Source: Paraspadella gotoi
Taxonomy: Eukaryota > Chaetognatha
Assembly (NCBI GenBank): GCA_051294375.1
Contig: CM119267.1
Span: 3,221,344-3,285,343, forward strand
Length of the DNA stretch: 64,000 nucleotides
Reading direction: 5' to 3'
A program made the position numbers and the translations under genes. The notes under the pieces are model-generated. The model did no database searches, had not been told where the DNA came from, and saw nothing but the letters and a program-made list of their open reading frames with translations. Below, one piece after another: positions 12,608 to 26,019 of this stretch. Each line of letters opens with the position of its first letter. Position 1 is the stretch's first letter.

Positions 12608-14194
12608 ACATTTGAATCACCGTTTCTTGTTTTTTAAATCTTTTTTCTCCTCATTTTATATTGTTTCAAGTTTCATGATTATTAAATGTTAAACGTAAAA
12701 TTTCAAAGTTTTCCTCAAATCGTTTGATTCTTTAAGACAAAAAAACCCGTAAAAACCAACAACTTATTTACCTTTTTAATTTATTTGCATGACTTAAAAA
12801 ATATTCGTTTCTGGACACGAAGCTTACTTTAAATTCGCATGTCTCCAGGTTTTTCTTGATGGATTAACTTCTTTTTTTTTAAAGTTTTAGATGAAATTTG
12901 AATGAGTCACCGACGCTCGATTATTTCCTTCGCAAATCCTATTAAATTTTTTCAAGTATTTTTTCTTTTTTTTCTTTTCTTTTTTTATGGCTTAGAATCC
13001 ACGATTTTTAAAATTTTTTTTTGAAAAGTATTTTGGAAATTCATTGGAATCGAAATGTACATAATTTCTTCGTTTCTTTCTCTTTTCTTTCTTTCTCCTC
13101 TTCTCTTCTTTCTTTTCTTTCTTTCTTCTCTTTCTTTCTTTCTTTTCTTCTTTTCTTTCTAATCTTCTCTTTTTCTTTCTCTCTTTATTTTTTTAATTCT
13201 CTCTCTTCTTTCCTCTTTTTATTCTTTATTTTTTCTATCATTCTTTCTCTCGTTATTTTTCTGGTTTCACAAAGTGTGTGGGAAACGACCTGGAGGCTGG
13301 ATCGGTGGAACAACAACAACAACAACAACAATAAAAACAACCTAAAAGACGACGACGACGACGACGACTGACACCGAGAAGGAAATCCAGAATATAAAAC
13401 GAAAGCAACAACAAAAAAAGAGAAAGTTCTGAGTGGAACGGTAATTTTCGATCACACTTTTGCATTCGAAGGACGACACCGCGACAAAGAATATTCTTCT
13501 CGCCATTCACCAATTCATTAAAAAATGAGTTTAGACTGTTTTTTCTCTCCTCATATACGTCTAACGTGATAAGTTCAGATATTAATTAAAAGACGTGCAG
13601 TATAACAACTTTATTTCTTATCTCTTATGTCGTATTATTGATTAATTTCCGCATCAAGCGATTTTTTTTCCCTCATCATATCGAGTTTTCCTTTATTAAT
13701 AATGCGCGTCTTTATCTTTTTTCTTCTTTTTTTTTTTTTTCTTTTTCCTTTTTTTTCTCTAAGAAGAAATCAATACGCGTGACGAAACCAAACAAAGAAA
13801 AGGAATAAGAAAGAAAGAAAGAAGAAGAAAGAAAGAAAGAACGACAGACAGACAGACCTCTCTTTGCCTTTTTTTGTCTTAAGATTCCAGTTTTCATACG
13901 AAACCTTTTCAAAAATTTCCTCAATTGTTTTCTTTTCGCTATTAAAGGTTGATAACATGTTTAATGTTAATCCTATATTTATTTTTATTTTAATCATCTT
14001 AATAAATAACCCTCTAAATAACTGCACAATACTAACAAACAGTGACTACACACACAAGTTAATTTTTAAAAAATTAAATCATCGGACAGAAGAAAAAAAA
14101 TTTTTTTTTTAATATCTCTCACTCTCTCTCAGTTCGTCTCGTTTCTCGTTTCCTGTTCTTTTGTTTGTTCCGATCTGAAAGCGAAACAGAAGAG

Positions 14195-14240
14195 CCCCCC
14201 CCCCCGACCCCCCCCCCCGCCCCCCCCCCCCCCCCCCCCC
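14195..14240. repeat. Poly-C tract (11, 11 and 21 C in series)
   Basis: Three C-runs, broken only by GA and a single G, are inserted between GAAACAGAAGAG and ATCGACGCCCAGG. The matching position in the second copy (about 23883-23886) has no insertion. On the minus strand the tract is three long G-runs, a strong G-quadruplex candidate. It may be real and dropped by short-read assembly, or a read artefact. Confidence 0.8.
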
Positions 14241-14660
14241 ATCGACGCCCAGGAAATTCTGACTCGATGCTCTTTTTGTTTCGACTGACGACGAGACTCG
14301 ATATTAGTCGGTCGGTTCTAGTCTTCAACTGTCTGTTTATTCGTGAACATGTAACCGTTTTTTATATTATACAAAAACTTAAATTACGGTTGTTGTAAGA
14401 GATAAACTATTCTAATTGAATTTGAATTTGTAGGTACTCTTTACTAAATAATCTTTCTTTTTTTTATCTTTAACTTAAGTATCTTTTTTTTAATTCTCTT
14501 TTTAATTTTTTTTTTTTTAACCGCGATAAAGTTTCGCGGCTTTTCGCCTTTTTCAAGTTTTTTCGCCTTTGAAAAGTCGGCATCACCTTTCATACTTCTT
14601 TTTTTTCTTTCTTTGGGGGAAGAGAGAGGACGAGAGAGATGATGAAGAGAGAGAGAGGAG

Positions 14661-14699
<39 letters not shown>

Positions 14700-15261
14700 G
14701 AGCGAAGGGAAAAATGAGACTTTTTTTAGTTTTGGGCCGTGAAAGGTCTTTTCTATTTCTATCTTCTATTTCTATTGACAATTAAAAAGGGAAGGGAAAA
14801 AAATGCGTTGTTAGACGAAATAAAAAATGAAACGTTTATTTTGTTAATATTTTCTGCCCAACAAACACTAATTTTACTCCATATATTTCCTATCTTTACG
14901 TATTTTTCAATTTAAATCACTAATGTTGAATATCAATGAATTTTTTTTTAAATAATTAAAAGAGACAAAGAAAAAAAAAAAACTAATAGCTTTGGCACCA
15001 AAAAAAAATTCTTTTCAGGAAAAAAAATGGAATCCCATTACAATGAAAATCTGTTAACAGAATGAATTTAAAGATTCAAACTTCTTTTCATCTTCCGCCA
15101 ACACGACGACAACGGACGACGATGAGAACGACGACGGACGACGATGATGGACGAAGGACGACGACGACAAAGAGGATGATCGGAAGCAAAAAAAAAATCC
15201 GTTGCTACCAAAGAAAAGCGAAGGAGAAACAGATGTTCACGTCGATCGTGAGATGCGAATT

Positions 15262-15294
<33 letters not shown>

Positions 15295-17734
15295 TATGAT
15301 ATGATGATGAAGATGATTGATGACAACGGGTCAGGGTCAGGCGAGGACGGAAGGGCGTGTGAGGGGTCTTGAGGTGCTGGGGCTGTAGATGCTGGTGGCT
15401 GAGGAGACCTGACTCGACGGAGTTGGTCAAGACGAAAATCTTTTCCAAGATGGCAACTTTTTGTTCGACTGGCAGCAGTTTGAAGCATATAAATATAATT
15501 AAACATATACAAATATACAATATAATACAAACATTGGGGTCTTTCTCTCAGTGTTGATCGATGCTGTTCAGGTCCATAGCATCGGGACTTCTTCGACGCA
15601 AACGGGGTCAAAAATATGACGATCTCAGTTAGATTGAAAATGGTTATGAAAACCTTTCTATTTCTTATTTCAACAGAAATACGTCGGCTGCTGCTGGCCG
15701 CTGCTGACGCGCTGACGGCTGCTGGCGCTTGGCGCTGCGAGCCGCAGCCGGCTGCTGGCTGCTGCTGGCCGCTGCGCCGCTGACTTCCGCGGACGGACGA
15801 GTATCGTCACTGGGGATTCGTTGGTCGGTTTCAATTCCCCTGTGACAATCGCCATGACGACCGTTTCCGACAATCGCTTTGATAAAGGCTTTGATAATCT
15901 CTCTGATAATCGCTTTAACATTCGCCACTGACTATCGCTTTACTATCGCTTAGACTATCGGGCACTGACTTTCGCCGAAAGACCTCTGACTCTTCCGTCC
16001 GGAAAATCGAATCTCATTGAAATCTCGCGTCTACCAGAGATATCGTGAGATTCGATTCCCTGTCGGTCGGTCGGAGATAAATATCGATCGGGCAAATCTA
16101 ATTCGACCGGACAAATCCGTTTGCTTTGGGCAAATCTAAATTGACCGAACTAAATCCGTTTGACTCGGAAAATCTAAATCTGAACGGACTAAATCCGTTT
16201 TGCTTTGGGCAAATCTAAATCTACCGAACTAAATCCGTTTTTGACTCGGGCAAATCTAAATCTGACCGGACTAAATCCGTTTTGAACCGACTCGGACCAA
16301 GTCTTGCTCGACTCTCCTCACTCAATCTCACAAGTGAACAACTCGCTCGTGAAAAAATTGTTTTGTCCAGATTCGAACTTTCGATCTTTTTGATTCGTAC
16401 CGAATATGAATCTTGTGTTGTCGTTGTTGTCATTTGGTTCACTGTACACATGTGTACAGTCGATGGAATTCGTGAACTGAAAGATTTATTTTTTGAAAAA
16501 TCCCACGCGTCAAGACATAACTAGCGCCATTTTTTTCCAACTTGAAATCATTTTTTTAAAAAGATCGTTGAATTCATTAATCTTCGCTGTAAAATAATAA
16601 ATATTCTTTGCCTTTCTTTTTATTTGCCAGTAACTCTTTAAGTTCGAAACTTTTTTCAAAATCTTTTATCCGAATTTTTAAATACAAGCGTAACGAAAGT
16701 TGAGGAACCTGTGTTCAACCCTGAGTTATCCACGGCTAACGGACCGCAACGTCATCCGACCACAAGAGCGATTCGAGTCACGTGACCCATTTCTCAATGG
16801 GCAGCGGCGAAAAAACGAGGGTCACGTGACGGTCCGATGCAAAGGCGGCCAGGCGGCCTTCTCCCTCGAACGAGTGTGGTTCATAAAGGTCACGTGGTCG
16901 GAAGGTCACGCCGGTCACGTGATCCAAGTCAATCTCACGTCGATCCCGTCGGATGAATTTTCGTCGCGAGCCGTAAACTACGACGACAATGAAGATGACG
17001 ATGACGATGACGATGACGACGATGACGACGATGACGATTTTTCCCGCCATCTTGGCGAAATCGACGAAAGCTGACCGGAAACGAAGAAGGGATGTTCGAC
17101 GCGACGACGACGACGACGACGACACGACGACGACGACGACGACGCGACCGACCAAAACCATGGATCCATAGGGATTCGCTGTAATGAAATACGAGACTGA
17201 GGTGATTACCTACAGTGGAGTCCGTTTTGAAACGCGTTCTTCGATCGTAAAGAGTTAAAAGTCGCTCTCTGTGAATCGCGATTAGGATTAAGATGAAGAG
17301 AAGTGACAACAACGACAACAACGACACGACATGTCGAGAACCAGTGAGAAAGATCCGCCCGTCGACGACGACGACGGACGACAACGACGACGACATGTGA
17401 CGACGACGGACGACCGTGACGAAATCGACCTTAATGGAAAAATCGCTTATTAATTAATTCCTTCTCGGGGATTTTGAAATCCTCTTTTTCTCTTCTCTCT
17501 CTTTTTTCTTTTTCTTTTTTTTTTTTTTCTTTTCTTTTTGTCTCAAACGTTAATCCGATTTTGAAGTTTCTTCTTCTTCTCTTTCCGCTTCTTTCTTTTC
17601 TTTTCTTTTCTTTTTCTTTTCTTTTCTTTTCCTATCTTTACATTTCCTTTACTCTCATTATATTTTTTTTTAATATTTTTATTTTTCCCAATTTTCTTCT
17701 CCGTTTCGTTGGCAGGAAAATGGGAAGAACTAGT

Positions 17735-17823
<89 letters not shown>

Positions 17824-17907
17824 GAGAGGAGAGAGAGAAAACAACAAAAACAAATGGGATTTAACGGTATGAAAAAAAATGGCAACGAAAGGGTGGTCTG
17901 AAGAGAG

Positions 17908-17986
<79 letters not shown>

Positions 17987-19148
17987 CTTGGCAGATTCTC
18001 TTGAAGGGACTTTAAAGAAATCCCCACACCTACGAACGAGTTGGCACTTAGACGCCATCTTGGAATGTGTGATCCGCTTTTTCCGACTTCGCGCGATTTT
18101 TTCCCCCGATTTTATATCCGTTATTAATTAGGTTTTTACGCTTTTCGCTGTCGTAATTCTTTTTATTAGTTTTTATTTCGTGATATTTATTAAGCCAATA
18201 GCGCGCTATCTTGAACTTAAGTTTCCTCTACTTTGATATGAGATTCTAATATATTTTAGCTTCATAAATTTCTTGCACAGCGACTTTATTTCGAACCCAG
18301 TGGCTCACGACAGAATTGTGTTATTTATTGATTTTTTCCGGAATAAATCCTTAAGAATAAATCCTTAAGAATAAATCCTTAAGAAACGCACTTCTCTTCG
18401 CCATAATTTTCGTGGCAAGTCGCAAGTGGTAAGTTTAAGTGGTAAGGGTCGAGTGGTTACTATAAGTGGCAATCGGTAAGTCTCCGAGTGGTAAGTGTCC
18501 ACTGGTAAGTGTCAAGTGGTAAATGTCAACTGGTAAGCGTGGAGTGGTAGGGTCAAGTGGTAAGTCCAAGTGGTATGTGTCAACCGTAAGTGTCGGTGGT
18601 AAGTGTGAATGTAGTGTCGAGTGGTAAATATTAAGTGGCAATTGACAAGTGTCAAGACTCAACCGAATTCGATTTTTCCTCCCAGAGTTAATTCCAGTAA
18701 TGTGACTCCTTGAGCTCCTTTCCTGCTAGAGTTAATTTACTTTTTTAAGCAACTAAATTCCATCTCTCGTTGACTTTTGATTTTATCCTTTGCTTTTTTT
18801 CGTTTGCTTTTTCTTCTGCATTTTTTATTAGCTCTCTTTCGTCGACGACGTTAATGAAAGGGATTTCGTGCGAAGGACTCATTATGGTCCGTGACTTGAA
18901 ATTGCACGGAGGTCGCAATGGCTGAATGCCTTGGAACCGGGATAGAGGAATCAGTTGTAGTGATTTTAATCCCGTGGAATCCGCTGTGGTGAATGTCATA
19001 CTCAACTTCCCTATAAAATCTGAAGACTGATTCGTGGGGGGGGTCTTTAAAGCGTAACCATGACAACGAAAAAGCTTCTAGGCCGAATCGATTTGAAAGT
19101 CAATGACGACGAAAGAAAAGAAGAATAAGAATTTGGTCTCTTTTTTTT

Positions 19149-20267
19149 GGTCCAAAAATAATCGAGTTGGTTCCAAGTTGACTTTCGGCATTGTCAAGTC
19201 GAGTCAGGGCAATGGTCAGAGCGAACAGGGCTGGTCAGAGGACAGGGCAGTGATCAGGGTTATATCTTTCTGTGCCGCATTGTGTTTCGACATATTCGAG
19301 CCAAGAATTTAACTTCATTTTCCGCATTAAATACTAACTGCTTATTTAACTGCTTATTTAAGCAGTGCTAAATATATTGATTAAAGCAAATGAGCAATAA
19401 GCATTAAGCATCATAGAAGACCGTTGAATATTGGGAATATTGCATGACGTCACAAGTTCATATCTTTTCTCCATTTTTAGTAATAAAATTATACAATAGT
19501 TTAGTTGACAGGAATTAAGCTCAATTTTTAGTATCCTTGATACAAATCGTATTACAATTGCAGCCCATATTTCAACACCCCAGGTCTCGTCGACACCCAG
19601 TTCCCTGAGTCTCGACACACCCTGTTTCGACACTCCAAGTCTGAACGACACCCCGAGTCTCGAATGCATCACGAAAGAAATAAATTTAAAACAAAAACAG
19701 AAAAAATGGTCCAAAATAAATCGAGTTGGTTTCCAAGTTGACTTTCGGCATTGTCAAGTCGAGTCAGGGCAAGTGGTCAGAGCGAACAGGGCTGGTCAGA
19801 GGACAGGGCAGTGATCAGGGTTATATCTTTCTGTGCCGCATTGTGTTTCGACATATTCGAGCCAAGAATTTAACTTCATTTTCCGCATTAAATACTAACT
19901 GCTTATTTAACTGCTTATTTAAGCAGTGCTTAAATATTTGATTAAAGCAAATGAGCAATAAGCATTAAGCATCATAGGAAGACCGTTGAATATTGGGAAT
20001 ATTGCATGACGTCACAAGTTCATATCTTTCTCCATTTTTAGTAATAAAATTATACAATAGTTTAGTTGACAGGAATTAAGCTCAATTTTTAGTATCCTTG
20101 ATACAAAATCGTATTACAATTGCAGCCCATATTTCAACACCCCAGGTCTCGTCGACACCCAGTTCCTGAGTCTCGACACACCCTGTTTCGACACTCCAAG
20201 TCTGAACGACACCCGAGTCTCGAATGCATCACGAAAGAAATAAATTTAGAACAAAAACAGAAAAAAA
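19149..20267. repeat. Local tandem duplication of a ~559 bp unit
   Basis: Unit 1 (19149-19707) and unit 2 (19708-20267) both start GGTCCAAAA and run through TGACTTTCGGCATTGTCAAG, TGACGTCA and a CGACACCC minisatellite to AAACAAAAACAG. Block B's second copy has a single unit (29107-29680). Both units lack the same ~15 bases (between GTCTCGA and ATGCATC) that are present at about 29624-29638. That shared difference points to one allele duplicated rather than independent errors. Confidence 0.8.
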
Positions 20268-20659
20268 AGAAAGAAAAAGAAAAAGAAAATGAATGAGACA
20301 CGAAAGTCGAAAAAAAAGGAAAAATATTATTTTTTTTTCTTCCTTGAGATACGAGTTAGGGAGAGGAAGACGACGACTCTTCCTCTTTTCTTTCCTGACT
20401 CCGATTTTACGCGTTTCAAGTCAGAGTCGATGTTCGAGTTTATATTTAGAATCTGTACGTCTCTCTGTCCGTTCGTCTGGTTAAAATAAGTGTTTATATT
20501 CACTCTAATCGTAAATATGTATGATTTTTAGTTTAGATTATTGATTTTAAAACGCCGATCGAATTAGTATACGTTAAGAATTTAAAATAATTTCAAAAAT
20601 ATCTATTACACAACTGATTGGGATAAATTTTGCGTTATGGAACTTCTCTCTCTCTCTTC

Positions 20660-20717
<58 letters not shown>

Positions 20718-20847
20718 TTCACTGATGTTTTTCCCTCCTCTCAACATATTAAAGCTCCCTTCACAATAAACCTTTTTTCTTCGCCTTTCAACGTTTTTTT
20801 TCTTTTCACTCGTTTTTGGCAAAACCACGGAATATATGTCCACTTTC

Positions 20848-20927
<80 letters not shown>

Positions 20928-21051
20928 TTCTTATTTGTGATTTTTAGTTAAAATATAAATCCCCACAAAAAATCAAGATTCTTCCGTCTTTTTCTCTCAC
21001 GACTAAGAAAGAAAGAAAGAATAAGAAAGAAGAGAGAGAGAGAGAGAGGAG

Positions 21052-21093
<42 letters not shown>

Positions 21094-21576
21094 AGAGAGA
21101 AGAGAGAGAAAGAGAAAGAAAGAGAGGAGAGAGAGATAGAGAGAGTATTGTAACTCGATAAAAGGCAGAGTGGGAATCGATTCGAAACACGGAAAGAATT
21201 CATAAAATTTTGTTTCTTCCTTAAAGTTGCTCAGTTGTTGAGCTGTGGGAAATTTGTGCTTTGCTTCCAGGTTAGGTGTTCGATTTGATGCTAACCGTTT
21301 CTTCTGTCGCACAAATGCTGGAGCTTATATTGCATCGCGGCGTTAAATTTACTTTTGTTTCAATATTAAACCTGCTATTGAATTCTCTTTAGCTTTACTT
21401 TTAATTAGATTTCCAAAGATCGGTGCTCATTTGTTTTTTCTATTTTATGATCCGTTTCATTTTCGTCTCAAGTCCAGAGGTGTCGCCACGGAAAAATCGT
21501 CACGCGACCGCGAAAAACGTAACTTTTTTTTATTTTCGCGGGTTTATTTTCCCACCTTTACGGAGAAAAGAAGAAA

Positions 21577-21614
<38 letters not shown>

Positions 21615-22036
21615 ACCTAATTGTCCAGGGAAGGAACTCGAAACAAAAAAAGTATCGACAAAAAAAAATCTCTATCATTTAAAAAAAATTTAATGACAGA
21701 AAAAATAGATTTTTGCTTCCGATTCATAAAGTTTTAAGTTTTAATACTAAAAGATCATCACATTTTGATAAATGATCGTCATTTTCAAAAGTTCAAAATT
21801 TCCTACAATCCCCTTTTTCTATTTTTCTTTTTTTTTTAAAGATTTCATTTTTTATATTTTTTTAAATTTTTTCGTGACGGAATTTGTTTCTCTTTAAATT
21901 TTTTTTTTTTCATTTTTTCAAATCTTTTTTTAAAAAATCGGTTTCGACTTAAAAAGCGAGAAATCGTCGCCTTTTGTTCGACGAATTTCGCGCTTCCCTT
22001 TTGTTTCTTCTTCTTCTTTTTTAAAATCGGTTTTTA

Positions 22037-22313
22037 GTTGCGCCGCGAGTACTCGCAGAGCAACTCTTCGGTCGGTCTGTCGGTCGGTCGGTCCATCTGT
22101 CGGTCAGTTCGTGGGTATGTCTGTCCTTCGGTCTATCCCACATACGTTAAAAATGCATATAATTTGCCTATAATTGGTTGCTCATTTATTTAGACAGAAA
22201 AAAAATCCAAAATCTAAGAGACTGCTAACGCCGCCTTCAGGGATTAATAAATTCATAAGGAATAAAAAAACCTAATGTGATCAAAGGTGAAAATAAAGTC
22301 ACTGCGGCGCAAC
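22037..22313. mobile_element. MITE-like element, clean copy
   Basis: This is the best-preserved copy. The left end is GTTGCGCCGCGAGTACTCG and the right end is GTCACTGCGGCGCAAC, so the terminal inverted repeat is 10 bp exact and continues imperfectly (AGT-ACT against AGTGACT). The interior holds GGTC repeats, ACGTTAAAAATGCATATAAT and ACTGCTAACGCCGCCTTCAG. No coding capacity is present. Confidence 0.75.
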
Positions 22314-22813
22314 ACATTTGAATCACCGTTCTTGTTTTTTAAATCTTTTTTTCTCCTCATTTTATCATTTGTTTCAAGTTTCATTGATTAAAATGTTAAA
22401 CGTAAAATTTCAAAGTTTTCCTCAAATCCGTTTTGATTCTTAAGACAAAAAAAACCCGTAAAAACCAACAAACTTATTTACTTTTTAATTTAATTTGCAT
22501 GACTTAAAACAATATTCGTTTTCTGGACACGAAGCTTACTTTAAATTCGCATGTCTCCAGGTTTTTCTTGATGGATTAACTTCTTTTTTTTTAAGTTTTA
22601 GATGAAATTTGAATGAGTGACCGACGCTCGATTATTTCCTTCGCAAATCCTATTAAATCTTTTCAAGTATTTTCTTCTTTTTTTTCTTTTCTTTTTTTAT
22701 TGGCTTAGAATCCACGAATTTTCTAAATTTTCTTTTGAAAAAGTCATTTTGAAATTCATTGGAATCGAAATGTACATAATTTCTTCGTTTCTTTCTCTTT
22801 TCTTTCTTTCTCC

Positions 22814-22868
<55 letters not shown>

Positions 22869-23503
22869 ATCTTTCTTTCTTTCTTTCTCTCTTTATTTTT
22901 TTAATTCTCTCTTTCTTTCTCTCTTTTTATCTTTTTTTCTATCATTCTTTCTCTCGTTCATTATTTCTGTTTCACAAAGTGTGGGAAACGACCTGGAGGC
23001 TGGATCGTGGAACAACAACAACAACAACAACAATAAAAACAAACCTAAAAGACGACGACGACGACGACGACGACACCAGAAAGGAAATCCAGAAATATAA
23101 AACGAAAGCAACAACAAAAAAGAGAAAGTTCTGAGTGGAACGGTAATTTTCGATCACACTTTTGCCATTCGAAGGACGACACCGCGACAAAGAATATTCT
23201 TTCTGCCATTCACCAACTCATAAAAAATGGTTTAGACTGTTTTTTCTCTCCTCATTATCCCGTCAACGTGAGTAAGTTCAGATATAATTAAAAGACGTGC
23301 GTATAACAACTTTATTTCTTATCTCTTATGTCGTATTATTGATTATTTTCTCGATCAGCGATTTTTTTTCCCTCATCATATCGAGATTTTCCTTTTAATT
23401 AAATGCGTCTTTATCTTTTTTCTTCTTTTTTTTTCTTTTTTTCCTTTTTTTTTCTCTAAAGAAGAAAATCAATACGCGTGACGAACAACAAAAGAAAAGG
23501 AAT

Positions 23504-23547
<44 letters not shown>

Positions 23548-25203
23548 CAGACAGACAGACCCTCTTTTGCCTTTTTTTGTCTTAAGATTCCAGTTCATAC
23601 GAAACCTTCAAAAATTTCCTCAATTGTTTCTTTTCGCTATTAAGGTGATAAATGTTTAATGTTAATCCTATATTTATTTTTATTTTAATCATCTTTAATA
23701 AATAACCCTCTAAATAACTGCACAATACTAACAAACAGTGACTAACACACACAAGTTAATTTTAAAAAATTAAATCATCGGACAGAAGAAAAAAATTTTT
23801 TTTTAATATCTCTCACTCTCTCTCAGTTCGTCTCGTTCTCGTTTCCTGTTCTTTTGTTTGTTCCGATCGAAAGCGAAACAGAAGAGCATCGACGCCCAGG
23901 AAATTCTGACTCGATGCTCTTTTGTTTCGACTGACGACGAGACTCGATATTAGTCGGTCGGTTCTAGTCTTCAACTGTCTGTTTATTCGTGAACATGTAA
24001 CCGTTTTTTCATATTATAACAAAAACTAAATTACGGTTGTTGTAAGAGATANNNNNNNNNNNNNNNNNNNNNNNNNNNNNNNNNNNNNNNNNNNNNNNNN
24101 NNNNNNNNNNNNNNNNNNNNNNNNNNNNNNNNNNNNNNNNNNNNNNNNNNNNNNNNNNNNNNNNNNNNNNNNNNNNNNNNNNNNNNNNNNNNNNNNNNNN
24201 NNNNNNNNNNNNNNNNNNNNNNNNNNNNNNNNNNNNNNNNNNNNNNNNNNNNNNNNNNNNNNNNNNNNNNNNNNNNNNNNNNNNNNNNNNNNNNNNNNNN
24301 NNNNNNNNNNNNNNNNNNNNNNNNNNNNNNNNNNTTTTTTTTTTTAACCGCGATAAAGTTTCGCGGTTTTCCGCCTTTTTCAAGTTTTTCGCCTTTGAAA
24401 AGTCGGCATCACCTTTNNNNNNNNNNNNNNNNNNNNNNNNNNNNNNNNNNNNNNNNNNNNNNNNNNNNNNNNNNNNNNNNNNNNNNNNNNNNNNNNNNNN
24501 NNNNNNNNNNNNNNNNNNNNNNNNNNNNNNNNNNNNNNNNNNNNNNNNNNNNNNNNNNNNNNNNNNNNNNNNNNNNNNNNNNNNNNNNNNNNNNNNNNNN
24601 NNNNNNNNNNNNNNNNNNNNNNNNNNNNNNNNNNNNNNNNNNNNNNNNNNNNAGAGAGAGAAACAATGAGACTTTTTTTAGTTTTGGGCCGTGAAAGGTC
24701 TTTTCTATTTCTATTTCTATTTCTATTGACAATTTAAAAAGGGAAGGGAAAAAATTGGTTTTAGACGAAATAAAAAATGAAACGTTTATTTTGTTATATT
24801 TTTCTGCCCAACAAACACTAATTTTACTCCATATATTTCCTATCTACGTATTTTCAAATTTAAATCACTAATGTTGAATATCAATGAATTTTTTTTTAAA
24901 TAATTAAAAGAAGACAAAGAAAAAAAAACTAATAGCTTTGGCACCAAAAAAAAAATTCTTTTCAGGAAAAAAAAATGGAATCCCATTACAAATGAAAATC
25001 TGTTAACAGATGAATTTAAAGATTCAAACTTCTTTTCATCTTCCGCCAACGACGACGACAACGACGACGATGAGAACGACGACGACGACGATGAGGACGA
25101 AGACGACGACGACAAAGAGGATGATCGGAAGCAAAAAAAAAATCCGTTGTACAAACGAAAGCGAAGGAGAAACAGATGTTCACGTCGATCGTGAAGATGC
25201 GAT

Positions 25204-25204
25204 T

Positions 25205-25254
<50 letters not shown>

Positions 25255-25263
25255 GATGATGAT
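25204..25263. repeat. (ATG)n trinucleotide microsatellite
   Basis: About 20 near-perfect ATG units. Read on the minus strand it is (CAT)n, giving a poly-His or poly-Ser run within open frames that continue left into His/Pro/Asp-rich sequence. I do not call a gene because all three minus-strand frames stay open around it. The first copy (15265-15317) is interrupted. Confidence 0.85.
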
Positions 25264-25615
25264 GACAAGGGTCAGGGTCAGGGCGAGGACGGAAGGGCGT
25301 GTGAGGGGTCTTGAGGTGCTGGGGCTGTAGATGCTGGTGGCTGAGGAGACCTGACTCGACGGAGTTGGTCAAGACGAAATCTTTTCCAAGATGGCAAACT
25401 TTTTGTTCGACTGGCAGCAGTTTGAAGCTATAAATATAATAAAAATATACAAATATACAAATATAATACAAACATTGGGGTCTTTCTCTCAGTGTGATCG
25501 ATGGTTCAGGTCCATAGCATCGGGACTTCGACGCAAACGGGTCAAAAATATGACGATCTCAGTAGATTGAAAAGGTTATGAAAACCTTTCTTATTTCTTA
25601 TTTCAACAGAAATAC

Positions 25616-25712
25616 GTCGGCTGCTGCTGGCCGCTGCTGAGCCGCTGACGGCTGCTGGCCGCTGCTGAGCCGCAGCCGGCTGCTGGCTGCTGCTGGCCGC
25701 TGCGCCGCTGAC
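25616..25712. repeat. GC-rich CTGCTGGCCG minisatellite
   Basis: Overlapping units of GGCTGCTGGCCGCTGCTGAG make a ~97 bp block far richer in GC than its surroundings. The first copy is at 15687-15785. It reads as Ala/Ser/Gln-rich on the minus strand, but without a supporting start or splice site. Confidence 0.75.
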
Positions 25713-25789
25713 TTCCGCGACGGACGATATCGTTCACTGGGGATTCGTTGGTCGGTTTCAATTCCCCTGTGACAATCGCCATGACGACG

Positions 25790-25905
25790 TTTCCGACAAT
25801 CGCTTTGATAAAGGCTTTGATAATCTCTCTGATAATCGCTTTAACATTCGCACTGACTATCGCTTTGACTATCGCTTAGACTATCGCACTGACTTTCGCC
25901 GAAAG
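25790..25905. repeat. ~12 bp GAYWATCGCTTT minisatellite
   Basis: Successive units read GACAATCGCTTT, GATAAAGGCTTT, GATAATCTCTCT, GATAATCGCTTT and then GACTATCGCTT-like versions. The first copy is at about 15845-15975. It begins about 80 bp after the CTG minisatellite and lies upstream of the 41-bp array, so three unrelated arrays occur within 600 bp. Confidence 0.75.
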
Positions 25906-26019
25906 ACCTTCTTGGCTTCTTCCGTCCGGAAATCGAATCTCATTGAAAATCTCTTGACGTCTACCAGAGATATCGTGAGATTCGATTCCTGGTCGGTCGG
26001 TCAGGGATTTAATATCATC

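Larger units (their letters stand above)
10563..20376. repeat. Block B, first copy (mostly noisy)
   Basis: Colinear with 20378-29794. It begins at TTTCTTTCCTGACTCC and ends at GAGAGGAAGACGACGAC. Between 10.5 and about 18.3 kb it differs from the second copy by very frequent one-base indels. From about 18.7 kb on it is nearly clean. It carries two differences that are not simple noise: a 46-bp C-rich insertion (14195-14240) and a local 559-bp duplication (19149-20267). It also bridges two N gaps of the second copy. Confidence 0.85.

Noticed and set aside
16700-17074. 124-codon frame over the E-box cluster in the noisy block B copy
   Set aside because: The same region in the clean copy is split into two frames with a stop between them, so the long frame depends on likely read errors.
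25016-25471. 151-codon minus-strand frame with a His run
   Set aside because: Runs through (CAT)n with all three frames open nearby. It has no start context or splice site, and the first copy does not preserve one frame.
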